Positions 15,784 through 23,844 of a DNA stretch of 28,139 bases are shown piece after piece; positions within the stretch are counted from its first letter, which is position 1; every line of letters starts with the position of its first letter. The DNA comes from CAYYNP01 sp964472545. GTDB taxonomy: Bacteria; Planctomycetota; Planctomycetia; Pirellulales; Thermoguttaceae. A program made the position numbers and the translations under genes. Where the stretch lies: positions 1 to 28,139 of the forward strand of contig CAYYNP010000112.1 of the NCBI GenBank assembly GCA_964472545.1, written 5' to 3'. The notes under the pieces are model-generated. The model searched no databases and was not told where the DNA came from. It worked only from the letters and a program-made list of their open reading frames with translations.

Positions 15784-16042
15784 GTTCTGTTCTCCCTGAT
15801 TCTCGATGAATGTTTTCGCACTCCCGACGCGACCGGCGTTCTCCCACGGTTTCGTTGCGTCTCTTCGCGCTTATCGCGGCGATCGAGCCAAGCAGCAGAT
15901 TGCCGGGAAGGTGGCACGCCCGTCGGCGGTCAGGGGTATTTTAGGCCGCGGCGGCCGAGGTCAAGCCGCGCAGCGTGAAGCCCGGCACCTACGCATTTGG
16001 ACACTTCGCCGACGTCGACCGGCGCCGCCGGTCTTGGGGGCC

Positions 16043-16603
16043 TCAGCGACCCGGGAGGATGGGGCCCATGAGCCTCCCGCCCGCCCTGCCGAGCAACACG
16101 GCAGACACGAACGAAGCGATGCTCAGCCCGATCAGAAACGGCATCGTACCGGAATTGAATCCGCCGATCAGCAGCACGGACGCGGTGGCGATCGATACGC
16201 CCATCAAGGCGCTGCCCGCAATGATCTTCTGCACGATCAAGGGTGTCTTCAGTTTCTTGAACCGCGCCTTGCCGTCGATCACGCCGCTGGCGATTGCCGC
16301 CGCGACGCCGGGCGGCAAGATCAGCGCCACGAAGTAGATCACCGCCTTGAGCTCGTCTGGATACAACGCCGGAAACAACACGGCCGCCAGGACCAGCGCC
16401 GGCAGAAGCGACGCGAACGTCTGGGGCGCGTGGACGATGATCGGGTGCAGATCGAGGCTGAGGATGATACGCCGCTTGGCGGATACGCGGTCCTCGTACG
16501 GCTCGAAGGCCTTTTCGCCCACGCCGCAGGCCGGGCATACGCCCCGCAACGAGTCTTTCCGGCAGACGTATCCACAGGGCTTACACCGCACCAATTCCGG
16601 CAT
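16043..16603 (-). CDS. Rubredoxin-like zinc/iron ribbon fused to DUF2231-like membrane domain
   Basis: A 186-residue membrane protein. Residues 1-30 form a rubredoxin-like knuckle with four Cys in two CxxC pairs (CKPCGY and CPACG; C7, C10, C23, C26). A motif DLHPIIVHAPQT follows at about 49-59, as in DUF2231 membrane proteins, whose two His may bind heme. Four or so hydrophobic helices run to the end. The ATG at 16603 is chosen because GGAGG lies seven bases upstream; a frame open further upstream lacks such a site. The arrangement suggests a small membrane redox protein, possibly passing electrons between a soluble donor and the membrane. It lies upstream of sodN on the same strand, 259 bp away, and divergent from a flavoprotein gene, so an oxidative-stress role is plausible but unproven. 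Confidence 0.7.
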   Translation of the reverse strand: MPELVRCKPCGYVCRKDSLRGVCPACGVGEKAFEPYEDRVSAKRRIILSLDLHPIIVHAPQTFASLLPALVLAAVLFPALYPDELKAVIYFVALILPPGVAAAIASGVIDGKARFKKLKTPLIVQKIIAGSALMGVSIATASVLLIGGFNSGTMPFLIGLSIASFVSAVLLGRAGGRLMGPILPGR

Positions 16604-16710
16604 CCCGGTACCTCCGAAGCTCGGGTCAGGGGAGTTCTTCGCCGCCAGCATACCAGGCAACCCCCATTCCCGCCAGCGGCAGCAACCCACCCGGCCCTTG
16701 CCGCCGGCCG

Positions 16711-16716
16711 TACAAT
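16711..16716 (+). promoter_or_regulatory. Possible -10 box for the PPOX-like gene
   Basis: TACAAT (five of six matches to TATAAT) stands 55 bp before the ATG at 16771 in the divergent spacer. No convincing -35 box is found at normal spacing, so this is tentative. Confidence 0.3.
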
Positions 16717-16770
16717 ATAGGCATCGGGGGCACGCCGAACTCTCTGCCTACGACAACCACAAGGTGTAAT

Positions 16771-17190
16771 ATGAGTCTCAACGAGTATTTCGCTAACGCC
16801 CGGGGTATTGGGGTGCTGTCTACGTCTAATCGCGACGGGAAGGTGAACGTTGCCGTCTATTCCAGGCCGCACTTTCTGGGGGAGGGCGACGACGAGGTGG
16901 CCTTCATCATGAACGACCGCCTCAGCCACGATAACCTTCAGTCGAATCCACACGCGGCCTACCTGTTCGTCGAGGATGGGCAAGGCTACGTCGGCAAGCG
17001 GCTGTTTCTGACCAAGGTCCGCGAGGAAACCGACACCGGGAAGATCCGCGCCACGCGGCGGCGTCAGCAGCCGTCGGAATGGGCCGATCCCGGCGCCGAC
17101 AAGAAGTACCTCGTTCACTTTCGGGTAGACGGAATCCGTCCGCTGATCGGTACGGGCGAGCAGCTTGCGGCCTCGGCGGCCGCTACGTAA
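16771..17190 (+). CDS. Pyridoxamine 5'-phosphate oxidase-like flavoprotein
   Basis: A 139-residue single-domain protein with the split beta-barrel pattern of the PNPOx-like superfamily, probably binding FMN or F420 and acting in the cytoplasm as a dimer. Visible signs are the start region GIGVLSTSNRDGKVNVAVYS and the middle part LSHDNLQSNPHAAYLFVE, both typical of small family members. The substrate cannot be told; this group includes reductases, heme-binding and stress proteins rather than true PdxH. AAGGTG eight bases before the ATG supports the start. It is divergent from the rubredoxin-like membrane gene and is followed by phhB-like and usp-like genes on the same strand, with gaps of 84 and 223 bp, so co-transcription with the next gene is possible. 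Confidence 0.85.
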   Translation: MSLNEYFANARGIGVLSTSNRDGKVNVAVYSRPHFLGEGDDEVAFIMNDRLSHDNLQSNPHAAYLFVEDGQGYVGKRLFLTKVREETDTGKIRATRRRQQPSEWADPGADKKYLVHFRVDGIRPLIGTGEQLAASAAAT

Positions 17191-17274
17191 GGCGCTCGGA
17201 ACGTCGCGTCGAGCGCGCTCCCGGCTACGCGATCTGCTCGCCAGTCAGACGCTTCAAACAACAAGGGTAGCGAT

Positions 17275-17643
17275 ATGCAAACTCCCCTCTCGCAGCAACC
17301 CGGTCGCAAGGCATGTGCGGCCTGCGAGGGCGGCTTGAAGAAGCTCGCGGCCGAGCAAGTCCGGCACCGACTACAGGCCGTTCCGCAGTGGCAACTGACC
17401 GACGACGGCCAACGGATTCGCAGAGCGTGGCAGGTGAAGAACTTCAACGAGGCCCTGCGGTTGTTCAACCGTGTTGGCGAATTGGCCGAACGCGAGGGGC
17501 ACCACCCCGACTTGCACCTCGAAGGATACCGAAACGTGTCGATCGTCCTCTGGACCCACGCCGTCGGCGGCTTGACCGAAAACGACTTCATCCTCGCCGC
17601 ACAGATCGACCGGCTGCCCGTGAAACTACGCAAGCCGCGTTGA
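17275..17643 (+). CDS. phhB: Pterin-4a-carbinolamine dehydratase
   Basis: Cytoplasmic enzyme that dehydrates 4a-hydroxytetrahydrobiopterin, recycling the cofactor of aromatic amino acid hydroxylases. At 122 residues it is slightly longer than usual because of a 25-residue N-terminal part with a CAAC pair. The family signature is clear: EGHHPDLHLEGY, with His76, His77 and His81, and WTHAVGGLTENDF, with the third active-site His at 95. The ATG at 17275 follows AAGGGTAGCGAT, a moderate ribosome binding site. No phenylalanine hydroxylase gene is in the window, as is common for planctomycete copies, so the enzyme may serve another pterin (for example a molybdopterin precursor) or act as a regulator. 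The family assignment is firm. Confidence 0.92.
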   Translation: MQTPLSQQPGRKACAACEGGLKKLAAEQVRHRLQAVPQWQLTDDGQRIRRAWQVKNFNEALRLFNRVGELAEREGHHPDLHLEGYRNVSIVLWTHAVGGLTENDFILAAQIDRLPVKLRKPR

Positions 17644-17712
17644 CCAGGAATCGCCACGGTCGCGCGAACTGCTGCCGCGAACGGCAACCTCCGACCGCAA
17701 ACGCGAGACGGC

Positions 17713-17741
17713 TTGACACGGAGCAGACATCACGCTAACAA
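17713..17741 (+). promoter_or_regulatory. Possible promoter upstream of the universal stress protein gene
   Basis: TTGACA (a perfect -35) at 17713-17718 is followed after 17 bases by TAACAA (17736-17741), a poor -10 with three of six matches. It lies in the 223-bp gap before the stress protein gene, and a transcript would have a leader of about 120 bases. Confidence 0.35.
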
Positions 17742-17866
17742 GACCATCCAGGAGCCAACCACTGGCGGGCCGCCCCCCCGCCGGGGCGACATTTTGCCTT
17801 GTCGAGCGTGCGACGGAGAGTGAGACACTCCCGCAACCGACAGCCAACAGACAAGGCCCCGGTGAC

Positions 17867-18697
17867 ATGACCAAACGCATTCTGGTGGGGCTGGCCGGCA
17901 CGTCGTATTCCGACGTGGCGATTCGACGCGCGGTGGAGTTGGCCACGCAGCACGGGGCCGAGCTGACGGGCGTCACCGTAGTCGACGTGAAGCAGCTAGA
18001 AAAACTCGGGGCCGCACCGATCGGTGCCCAAGAGTCGGGCATCGAGCTGCGCAAACATCGGCGTCGGGTCACCGCCGAACGCGTCGAGCAAGTCATCGCC
18101 GCCTTTGAGGAGGCCTGCACGGCGGCCAAGGTGCCGTACCACATCCATCGCGAAGAGGGCGACGCCTTCGACTCGATGCTCTCGAAATCCCGCCACCACG
18201 ACCTGACGGTCTTCGGCTTGCGGAGCCTCTTCGAGTATTTCTTCGAGAAGGAAGAATCGGTCGAACTGCTCGGGCGGTTGGTGGGCGGCGGCGTGCGGCC
18301 GATCGTGGCCGTTGCCAAGCAATACCGGCCCATCCACCGCGCGCTGGTCGCCTACAACGGGTCCCGCGGCTCGGCCAAAACACTACGGCAGTTCATCCAG
18401 TTCCGCCTCTGGCCCGGCATGCAATTGAAGATCGTCACCTTCAAGAACGCCGTGGGAGACCCCGACGAACTGTTGGCCAGTGCGGCGGCCTATTGCCGTG
18501 CCCACGGCTTCGAGCCGGAGCTGGAATACGTGCCCCACCGCGCCAGCCGGCACCTCGTCTCACACGCCGCCGACTGGGAGGCCGACATGATCGTGATGGG
18601 CAACAGCCGCCGCACCTTCCTGCTGAAGAAGCTCTTCAGCGAGACCATGCTGCACGTGATGCAGAAGGCGGAGTTGCCGTTGTTTCTGAGTGAGTAG
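17867..18697 (+). CDS. Universal stress protein, tandem UspA domains
   Basis: A 276-residue cytoplasmic protein with two UspA-type alpha/beta domains, at about 1-150 and 155-276. The first opens with KRILVGLAGTSYSDVAIRRA and the second with HRALVAYNGSRGSAKTLRQF, the usual start of each domain. Near the end, ADMIVMGNSRRTFLLKKL corresponds to the ATP-binding block Gx2Gx9G(S/T), but the second and third Gly are missing, so nucleotide binding is doubtful. The ATG at 17867 follows GGTGAC. Such proteins accumulate under starvation or oxidative stress; the neighbouring redox genes fit with that, but no direct regulatory site shared with them is seen. Confidence 0.88.
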   Translation: MTKRILVGLAGTSYSDVAIRRAVELATQHGAELTGVTVVDVKQLEKLGAAPIGAQESGIELRKHRRRVTAERVEQVIAAFEEACTAAKVPYHIHREEGDAFDSMLSKSRHHDLTVFGLRSLFEYFFEKEESVELLGRLVGGGVRPIVAVAKQYRPIHRALVAYNGSRGSAKTLRQFIQFRLWPGMQLKIVTFKNAVGDPDELLASAAAYCRAHGFEPELEYVPHRASRHLVSHAADWEADMIVMGNSRRTFLLKKLFSETMLHVMQKAELPLFLSE

Positions 18698-18779
18698 CGC
18701 GACGCCGGCCATGGCCCCGACGAGTATCACCGTGACCTTTATTGCGAGTTTCCGGGATAGGGTCGGACGACTCGGTCAC

Positions 18780-18814
18780 CCGGCCTGCTCACCGCTCGGT
18801 GTCCATCAGGCCGG
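18780..18814. terminator. Possible bidirectional terminator hairpin
   Basis: CCGGCCTG (18780-18787) pairs with CAGGCCGG (18807-18814), and a second stem ACCG/CGGT lies in the loop. It sits between two convergent genes, four bases from the GIDE gene stop. There is no long T-tract, so termination activity is uncertain. Confidence 0.45.
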
Positions 18815-18818
18815 CCTT

Positions 18819-19766
18819 CTACGGACCATCGGGGAGGTAGCCCGAAGCGAGCATCGCTATCAGGGCCAGCACCACGCCCACGGCCAGCGCGCCGGCACCC
18901 GCGAAGCTCAACAGGCCGAGGGCGGCCAGGACGACCGCCACGCGCTGCATGGAGAGCACGGACGATTCCCACTCGCGCTGTAGCGTTTCTTCGGACTTGT
19001 CGGAAACGAGGAACAGGTCGTTCTCCTTCCCTTGCGTCATCTGGAGCTTCCCGTCGGCTTGCTCGACGACGGTCCCGATGGCGTAGAGCATTTCACCCTC
19101 TGGAAAGACCGCTTCTTCGTAGGACAGGCTCTTGCCTATCGACAACAACCCGAACAACTTGCCCGCGGTGTCGAACCCGTAGCGCTGTTGAAGTCTCTCC
19201 TTCAACTTCGGCGACGCGTCCCCTTTGAGGAAACCGCCGGACTGGTGGCAGACCTCCTTGAAGTCCACGGTGGCAGCGCCCCAATCCAATTCGACCTTGC
19301 CGGTGCCGTCGTCGATCTGGCAACGGACGCACTGTTGGTCCCTGAGAACGGTAACCCAACGCCTGTCTTCCGAGGAGCCTTCCGGCCGCTCTATGCAGAA
19401 ACGGAAGAACACGCACGGAGCATCCGACAACGGGCTCCTCAACAGAGCCGGCTCGATCGGACGAACGACTCCCTTGACTTCCGCAAACCCCGGCTGCAAA
19501 TCGCGGATCGCAGTGGTCGGTGTATCACGATAGGGCGGGGGCCGTTGCTTTCTTCGCCATCCCAGCCAGGCGAACGCGCCCGCCGCGACGAAAAACACGA
19601 TCATTATCCAAAAGGGGTTTTCCCCGATCCAACGGCCGGCCGGCGACATCTTCGCCGCTTCCGCTCCACAACCGGCAAGACAGCAGAACAGACACGCAAG
19701 CACTGCCGCTGCGGGATAGAACTGGATCTTCGGCAGTGTAACGCGCGATCGAGGAACTCCAAACAT
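18819..19766 (-). CDS. GIDE-domain membrane protein (bacterial MULAN-like)
   Basis: A 315-residue membrane protein resembling the GIDE domain of the eukaryotic mitochondrial ubiquitin ligase MULAN, without its RING finger. The N-terminus has a hydrophobic leader ending in a clear lipobox, LAGC, at about residue 30-33, then helix WIMIVFFVAAGAFAWLGW at about 53-70. The GIDE-like part (about 85-265) has the usual elements: EVKGVVRP, SPLSDAPCVFFRF, then a charged VELDWGAATVDF. Two more helices follow at about 272-310. Bacterial members are of unknown function and are called E3 ligase family only by homology; ubiquitin is not expected here. It is convergent with the stress protein gene. The start is moderately sure. 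Confidence 0.8.
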   Translation of the reverse strand: MFGVPRSRVTLPKIQFYPAAAVLACLFCCLAGCGAEAAKMSPAGRWIGENPFWIMIVFFVAAGAFAWLGWRRKQRPPPYRDTPTTAIRDLQPGFAEVKGVVRPIEPALLRSPLSDAPCVFFRFCIERPEGSSEDRRWVTVLRDQQCVRCQIDDGTGKVELDWGAATVDFKEVCHQSGGFLKGDASPKLKERLQQRYGFDTAGKLFGLLSIGKSLSYEEAVFPEGEMLYAIGTVVEQADGKLQMTQGKENDLFLVSDKSEETLQREWESSVLSMQRVAVVLAALGLLSFAGAGALAVGVVLALIAMLASGYLPDGP

Positions 19767-20377
19767 GCGACCACCCTTCGAGGGACACGTGTTCTCGTGA
19801 AACGACGGCGCCAGGCTCCCGATGGTCAGCTTCCGTGGCGGAAGATACCACCGAGCCTAGCCTAACGGGCGAGGGCAGTCAATCATCGATCGCCGGTGCG
19901 TTGCTGTCTTCCCAGAATGGGCATTGCTATCTTCGAGAGTACAGACTGCCGGCACCATAGGAGAAGCCCCGATAAGCGGCTGGTGAAGCGACAACGGAAG
20001 ACCTCAACGGGGTCTTCACACCGCACGCCAGGGTCGCCGCGCAGCGGCGCACCCTGGGGTGCGGTGGCGAGGTTCTATCGAACCCTGCAAGGGTTCTACA
20101 AGGGCCGCCGAATTGTACAACGCTTTCCCGGTTGTGCGTCCTCTCGGCCACGCGTTCCCAGGGTGGCACCTCGCGGCTACGCCGCTTCGCTGACCCTGGG
20201 CTACGATGTGCAACGCCTTCGGCGTTGAGATGGATGTCGGGCGAATCTGGAGGATCGCTTGAGGCGCGCTTGCCTACGGCCGTGCGTAACGCTATCTTGA
20301 ACCCCAACGTACCGATTTCCCCGCCCTCGCCAATGCCGTCGAAGGGCTATCGACCGCACATTTCGGGAGTTCAAGAG
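19767..20377. other. 611-bp intergenic region with clustered palindromes
   Basis: No convincing gene is seen between the divergent GIDE and GH127 genes. An open frame in phase with GH127 begins at 20132, but it runs through hairpin repeats and lacks a start with a ribosome binding site. The centre holds five hairpins (19997-20227), listed separately. The promoters of both genes must lie at the flanks. Confidence 0.55.
19997..20227. repeat. Cluster of five palindromes
   Basis: Five stems lie in 231 bp. GAAGACC/GGTCTTC (19997-20017). A long imperfect hairpin 20019-20066 with arms of 22 and 23 bases and only a bulge and a mismatch. GAACCCT/AGGGTTC (20080-20096). CCCAGGGT/ACCCTGGG (20157-20200) with an inner GCGGC/GCCGC. 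CAACGCC/GGCGTTG (20211-20227). CCAGGGT...ACCCTGG occurs in both the second and the fourth stem, so these are two diverged copies of one element. Confidence 0.7.
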
Positions 20378-22789
20378 ATGAAACACTTGCTGGTCTTCCT
20401 GGCGATCATCGCGTTGACCTGTCTGCCCGCTGCTGCATCCGTGCCGGAGAAGGACGACGCGACGTACGCCGCGGCGCCGAAGGTCCCCATCAAGGCCTAT
20501 GCCTTCAGCCTCAAGGACGTGCGGCTGTTGGACGGGCCGTTCAAGGCGGCCATGCACCGCGATGCAAAGTATCTGCTGGACCTCGATCCCGACCGGCTGC
20601 TGCGGCGGTTTCGCGAATACGCCGGACTGGAGCCGAAGGGTGATCTCTACGGCGGGTGGGAAGCCGAGGGCGTGTCGGGGCATATTCTGGGGCATTACAT
20701 TTCGGCCTGTGCGATGATGTACGCCGCCTCCGGCGACGAGCAGTTTCTCGGGCGCGTCAACTACATCGTCGACGAACTGGCCGCCTGCCAGAAGGCCTAC
20801 GACCAAGGCGGCTACGTGGGCGGCATTCCCGAGGCGAAACGGATCTTCGACGAGGTCGCCGCCGGGGATATCAAGCCCAGCGGTTTTGGGCTCAACGGCG
20901 GGTGGGTGCCGTGGTATACGATCCACAAGCTCTACGCCGGGTTGATCGACGCCCATCGGCTTTGCGGCAACGAGAAGGCCAAAACGGTCGTCACCGCGCT
21001 GGCCGATTGGGCCGGCGAGGTGACCGGCAAGCTCACCGACGAGCAGGTCCAGAATATGCTCCGCTGCGAACACGGCGGCATGAACGAATCGCTGGCCGAC
21101 GTCTACGCCATCACCGGCGACGAAAAGTACCTCGATGTGGCCGATTGCTTCAACCATCGATTCATCCTCGATCCGTTGGCCAAGCAGGAGGATCGCCTCG
21201 AAGGGTTGCACGCCAACACGCAAGTGCCGAAGCTGATCGGCTTCGCCCGGCAGTATGAACTGACGGGTAACGAGGACTATCGCACGGCCGCCGCGTTCTT
21301 CTGGAGGGTCGTCACGCAGGACCGTTCGTTCGTCAACGGCGGCAACAGCGAGTCGGAGCACTTTCATCGCCAGGGCGAGTTGTGGAAGCACCTTACGCCC
21401 ACCACCGCCGAAACCTGCAACACCTACAACATGCTCAAGCTCACTCGGCACCTGTTCGCCTGGACGGCCGATCGGCAATACGCCGACTACTACGAGCGGG
21501 CGTTGTACAACCACATCCTGGCCTCGCAAGATCCGCGGACCGGCATGACGATCTACTTCTGCTCGCTCAAGCCGGGACATTTTCATACCTATCAAACGCC
21601 GCACGACAGCTTTTGGTGCTGTACGGGCAGCGGCCTGGAGAACCACGTGAAGTACGGCGAGGGCATCTACTTCCACGACGACGCCGGGTTGTTCGTCAAC
21701 CTGTTCATCCCGTCGGAAGTGACGTGGAAGGCGAAGGGCATCAAAGTCCGCCAGGAGACGCGTTTCCCCGACGTGCCGGCGACGCGGCTGACGGTCAAGT
21801 GTGAGCAGCCGACTCGATTTGCACTGAGGGTGCGTCGCCCGAGTTGGGCGGCGTCGGCGTTGAAAGCCACCGTCAACGGCGAGCCGGCCGATGCGGACGA
21901 AGAGGACGGCTATCTCTCGATCGAGCGCACCTGGGCCGACGGCGACGTGGTCGAGGTCGTGCTGCCGATGAGCCTGCGCCTTGAGCCGATGGCCAACCAA
22001 CCGGAGAAGGTAGCGATCATGTACGGCCCGATCGTGCTCGCCGGGCAATTGGGCCGCGAAGGATTCACCGAGGGAATGCCCTACTCCGGCAACCAAAAGG
22101 CCTTCGCCAACCTGCCGACTCCGGAAGTGCCCGTGCTGGTGGCCGGCGACAAACCGGTCGACCGGTGGTTGCGCCGAGTTACGGACAAGGGGCTGGTCTT
22201 CAAGACCGTCGGCGTCGGCCGGCCGAAGGACGTCTCGCTGATCCCGTTCCACACGGCGCACCATCAGCGATACACGGTCTACTGGGATCTGTTGACCGAA
22301 GAGAAGTGGCAGCAGCGCCAAGCGGAAGCGGAGGCCGAGCAACGTCGGCTCGAGGCGCTCGACGCACGCACGCTCGATGCCGTCGAACCCGAGCAGAAAT
22401 CGGAGCAAGCCCACAACTACCAGGGCCAGGCCTCCGGCGCGGGCATGTTCAACGGCCGCTATTGGCGCCACGCCTACTCCGGCGGTTTCTTCTCGTACGA
22501 CATGAAGATCGGCAACGCGGCCGACACCAAGGCCCCCCTCGACTTGATGGTCACCTACTGGGGCAGCGACGTCGGAAATCGCCAGTTCGACATCTTGATC
22601 GACGGCAAGAAGATCGCTACGCAGAAGATCCACATGGACAAGCCCGGCGAGTTCTTCGACGTGACGTATCCGATCCCCGACGAGTTAGCCAAGGGCAAGA
22701 CGAAACTCACCGTGCGTTTCGAGCCCCATGAAGGCGCCATGGCCGGAGGCGTGTTCGCGTGCCGGATCGTGAAGCGTGAGAGCAACTGA
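20378..22789 (+). CDS. Exported glycoside hydrolase family 127 protein (beta-L-arabinofuranosidase type)
   Basis: An 803-residue secreted enzyme of the GH127/DUF1680 family, which cleaves beta-L-arabinofuranosides from plant or algal glycans. The signal peptide is MKHLLVFLAIIALTCLPAAA. The (alpha/alpha)6 catalytic domain covers about 35-430. The zinc-thiolate site known from Bifidobacterium HypBA1 is complete: E345 and C347 in AETCNTYNML, and C414 and C415 in FWCCTGSGLEN, one of which is the nucleophile. Beta-sandwich parts follow, including a DUF4986-like stretch (about 585-650) and a C-terminal DUF6805-like domain (about 680-800). The ATG at 20378 is chosen because a signal peptide begins there. 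The closest functional link in the window is the SASA esterase, another exported glycan-acting enzyme. The substrate is inferred from the family only. Confidence 0.92.
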   Translation: MKHLLVFLAIIALTCLPAAASVPEKDDATYAAAPKVPIKAYAFSLKDVRLLDGPFKAAMHRDAKYLLDLDPDRLLRRFREYAGLEPKGDLYGGWEAEGVSGHILGHYISACAMMYAASGDEQFLGRVNYIVDELAACQKAYDQGGYVGGIPEAKRIFDEVAAGDIKPSGFGLNGGWVPWYTIHKLYAGLIDAHRLCGNEKAKTVVTALADWAGEVTGKLTDEQVQNMLRCEHGGMNESLADVYAITGDEKYLDVADCFNHRFILDPLAKQEDRLEGLHANTQVPKLIGFARQYELTGNEDYRTAAAFFWRVVTQDRSFVNGGNSESEHFHRQGELWKHLTPTTAETCNTYNMLKLTRHLFAWTADRQYADYYERALYNHILASQDPRTGMTIYFCSLKPGHFHTYQTPHDSFWCCTGSGLENHVKYGEGIYFHDDAGLFVNLFIPSEVTWKAKGIKVRQETRFPDVPATRLTVKCEQPTRFALRVRRPSWAASALKATVNGEPADADEEDGYLSIERTWADGDVVEVVLPMSLRLEPMANQPEKVAIMYGPIVLAGQLGREGFTEGMPYSGNQKAFANLPTPEVPVLVAGDKPVDRWLRRVTDKGLVFKTVGVGRPKDVSLIPFHTAHHQRYTVYWDLLTEEKWQQRQAEAEAEQRRLEALDARTLDAVEPEQKSEQAHNYQGQASGAGMFNGRYWRHAYSGGFFSYDMKIGNAADTKAPLDLMVTYWGSDVGNRQFDILIDGKKIATQKIHMDKPGEFFDVTYPIPDELAKGKTKLTVRFEPHEGAMAGGVFACRIVKRESN

Positions 22790-22799
22790 TCGGGGAGGC

Positions 22800-22923
22800 G
22801 TGGCTGGGACGGACATCGGGTGGCCCCGCCGCTTCTCCGCAGCAAGCGTTGTCACTGCTCTCGCGTTGCCGGAAAAGCGTCGGGGTCGCGCAGCGACAAG
22901 AGGGGCGGGTGTGCCCCAGCCAC
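22800..22923. repeat. Intergenic element with GTGGCTGGG inverted ends
   Basis: GTGGCTGGGAC (22800-22810) and GTGCCCCAGCCAC (22911-22923) form inverted ends around 100 bp of sequence in the gap between GH127 and pyrK. The same end sequence bounds the inverted repeat at 26931-27027, and GCCACCAAAGC is also shared by both places. No open reading frame inside it looks coding. Confidence 0.55.
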
Positions 22924-22946
22924 CAAAGCCGCCTCCCCGACACCGC

Positions 22947-23831
22947 CTACAATTCCACGTCTTCGGCCGCAAACACCGGGCCCTCGACGCACGTGCGGCG
23001 ATAGTCCCAATCGCCCGACGGGCCGCGGATCTTGGCGACGCAACTGAAACAGATGCCGATGCCGCAGGCCATGGGCGTTTCCAGTGAGACCTGACACGGC
23101 ACGCCCAACGCCCGGGCCGTTTCGGTGGTCGCCCGCAACATCGGCTCCGGACCGCAGCAGACGATGCGGCAGGCCGAGGGGTCGTCTTGCACCACGGACT
23201 CTTCCACCACGGGAGCGATCAGTTCGGTCACCCGGCCGTGATGGCCGGCCGAGCCGTCGTCGGTGCTGATGTGGACGTCGACGCCAAGGCGCTCGAAGTC
23301 GTCGACGCCGGCAAGGTAGTCGGCCGAGCGGGCGCCGTAGCAGAGCGTGACCTTGCGGGCACGGGGCACGTCGCGGGGCGGATCGCCGTATTGGTGCAGC
23401 CCCAGAAACTCGCGGGCCAGCGCCGGAAAAGGCGTCTGCCCGATGCCGCCGGCGACCATCACCAGGTGTTCGGTCTTGGTGGGAGGAAAGCCGTTGCCCA
23501 GCGGCCCCCAAACCTCCAGCAGCGTGCCCGGCGGGAGCTTTGCCAGCCGGCCGGTCATTTTACCGACCACGAGATAGACGATGTCGATTTGCTGCGGTGA
23601 TCCGGCATCGTCACAGACCACGTCGTACAACGCCAGCGGCCGTCCCAACAGCGGATCGTTCGCCCCGGCCAGACGGATCATCAGAAACTGCCCGGGCACG
23701 ATTCGCCGGGCAATCTCCTCTGCGTCGAAGCGCAGCCGGTAGGTGTCTCGCGCCAGTTGGACGTTCTCGGCGATTGCCGTGGTCAGTCGGCAGGCTCGGT
23801 CGGGGAAGAAGATTCCGTCGAGTTCGCTCAT
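22947..23831 (-). CDS. pyrK: Dihydroorotate dehydrogenase electron transfer subunit
   Basis: Cytoplasmic FAD and [2Fe-2S] protein that passes electrons from the class 1B dihydroorotate dehydrogenase to NAD in pyrimidine synthesis. At 294 residues it is slightly longer than the usual 250-260. The FAD-binding RPLALYD is at 64-70 and the NAD domain opens with MVAGGIGQTPF at about 125-135. The cluster ligands fit the family pattern: C256, C261, C264 (MACGIGICFSC) and C281 (RRTC). GGAAGG lies before the ATG at 23831. It is the last gene of a leftward set with a pseudouridine synthase (13 bp gap) and a lipoprotein; pyrD is not in the window. A related ferredoxin reductase role is possible but less likely. 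Confidence 0.9.
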   Translation of the reverse strand: MSELDGIFFPDRACRLTTAIAENVQLARDTYRLRFDAEEIARRIVPGQFLMIRLAGANDPLLGRPLALYDVVCDDAGSPQQIDIVYLVVGKMTGRLAKLPPGTLLEVWGPLGNGFPPTKTEHLVMVAGGIGQTPFPALAREFLGLHQYGDPPRDVPRARKVTLCYGARSADYLAGVDDFERLGVDVHISTDDGSAGHHGRVTELIAPVVEESVVQDDPSACRIVCCGPEPMLRATTETARALGVPCQVSLETPMACGIGICFSCVAKIRGPSGDWDYRRTCVEGPVFAAEDVEL

Positions 23832-23844
23832 GTTCCTTCCGCTG

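Noticed and set aside
15806..16720. A 304-codon open frame on the plus strand over the rubredoxin-like gene
   Set aside because: It is rich in Arg, Gln and His without any motif and lies opposite a gene with a clear ribosome binding site, Cys pairs and membrane helices.
19997..20227. The hairpin array considered as a CRISPR array
   Set aside because: The stems differ in length and sequence, the spacing is irregular, and no cas gene is present.
20132..20377. An upstream extension of the GH127 gene in the same frame
   Set aside because: The extension is built from palindromic repeats and has no proper start. A typical signal peptide begins at 20378.
20201..22633. An 810-codon open frame on the minus strand opposite the GH127 gene
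   Set aside because: The plus strand encodes a complete GH127 enzyme with all four metal/active-site residues. The minus frame shows no domain and includes the intergenic hairpins, so it is a shadow.
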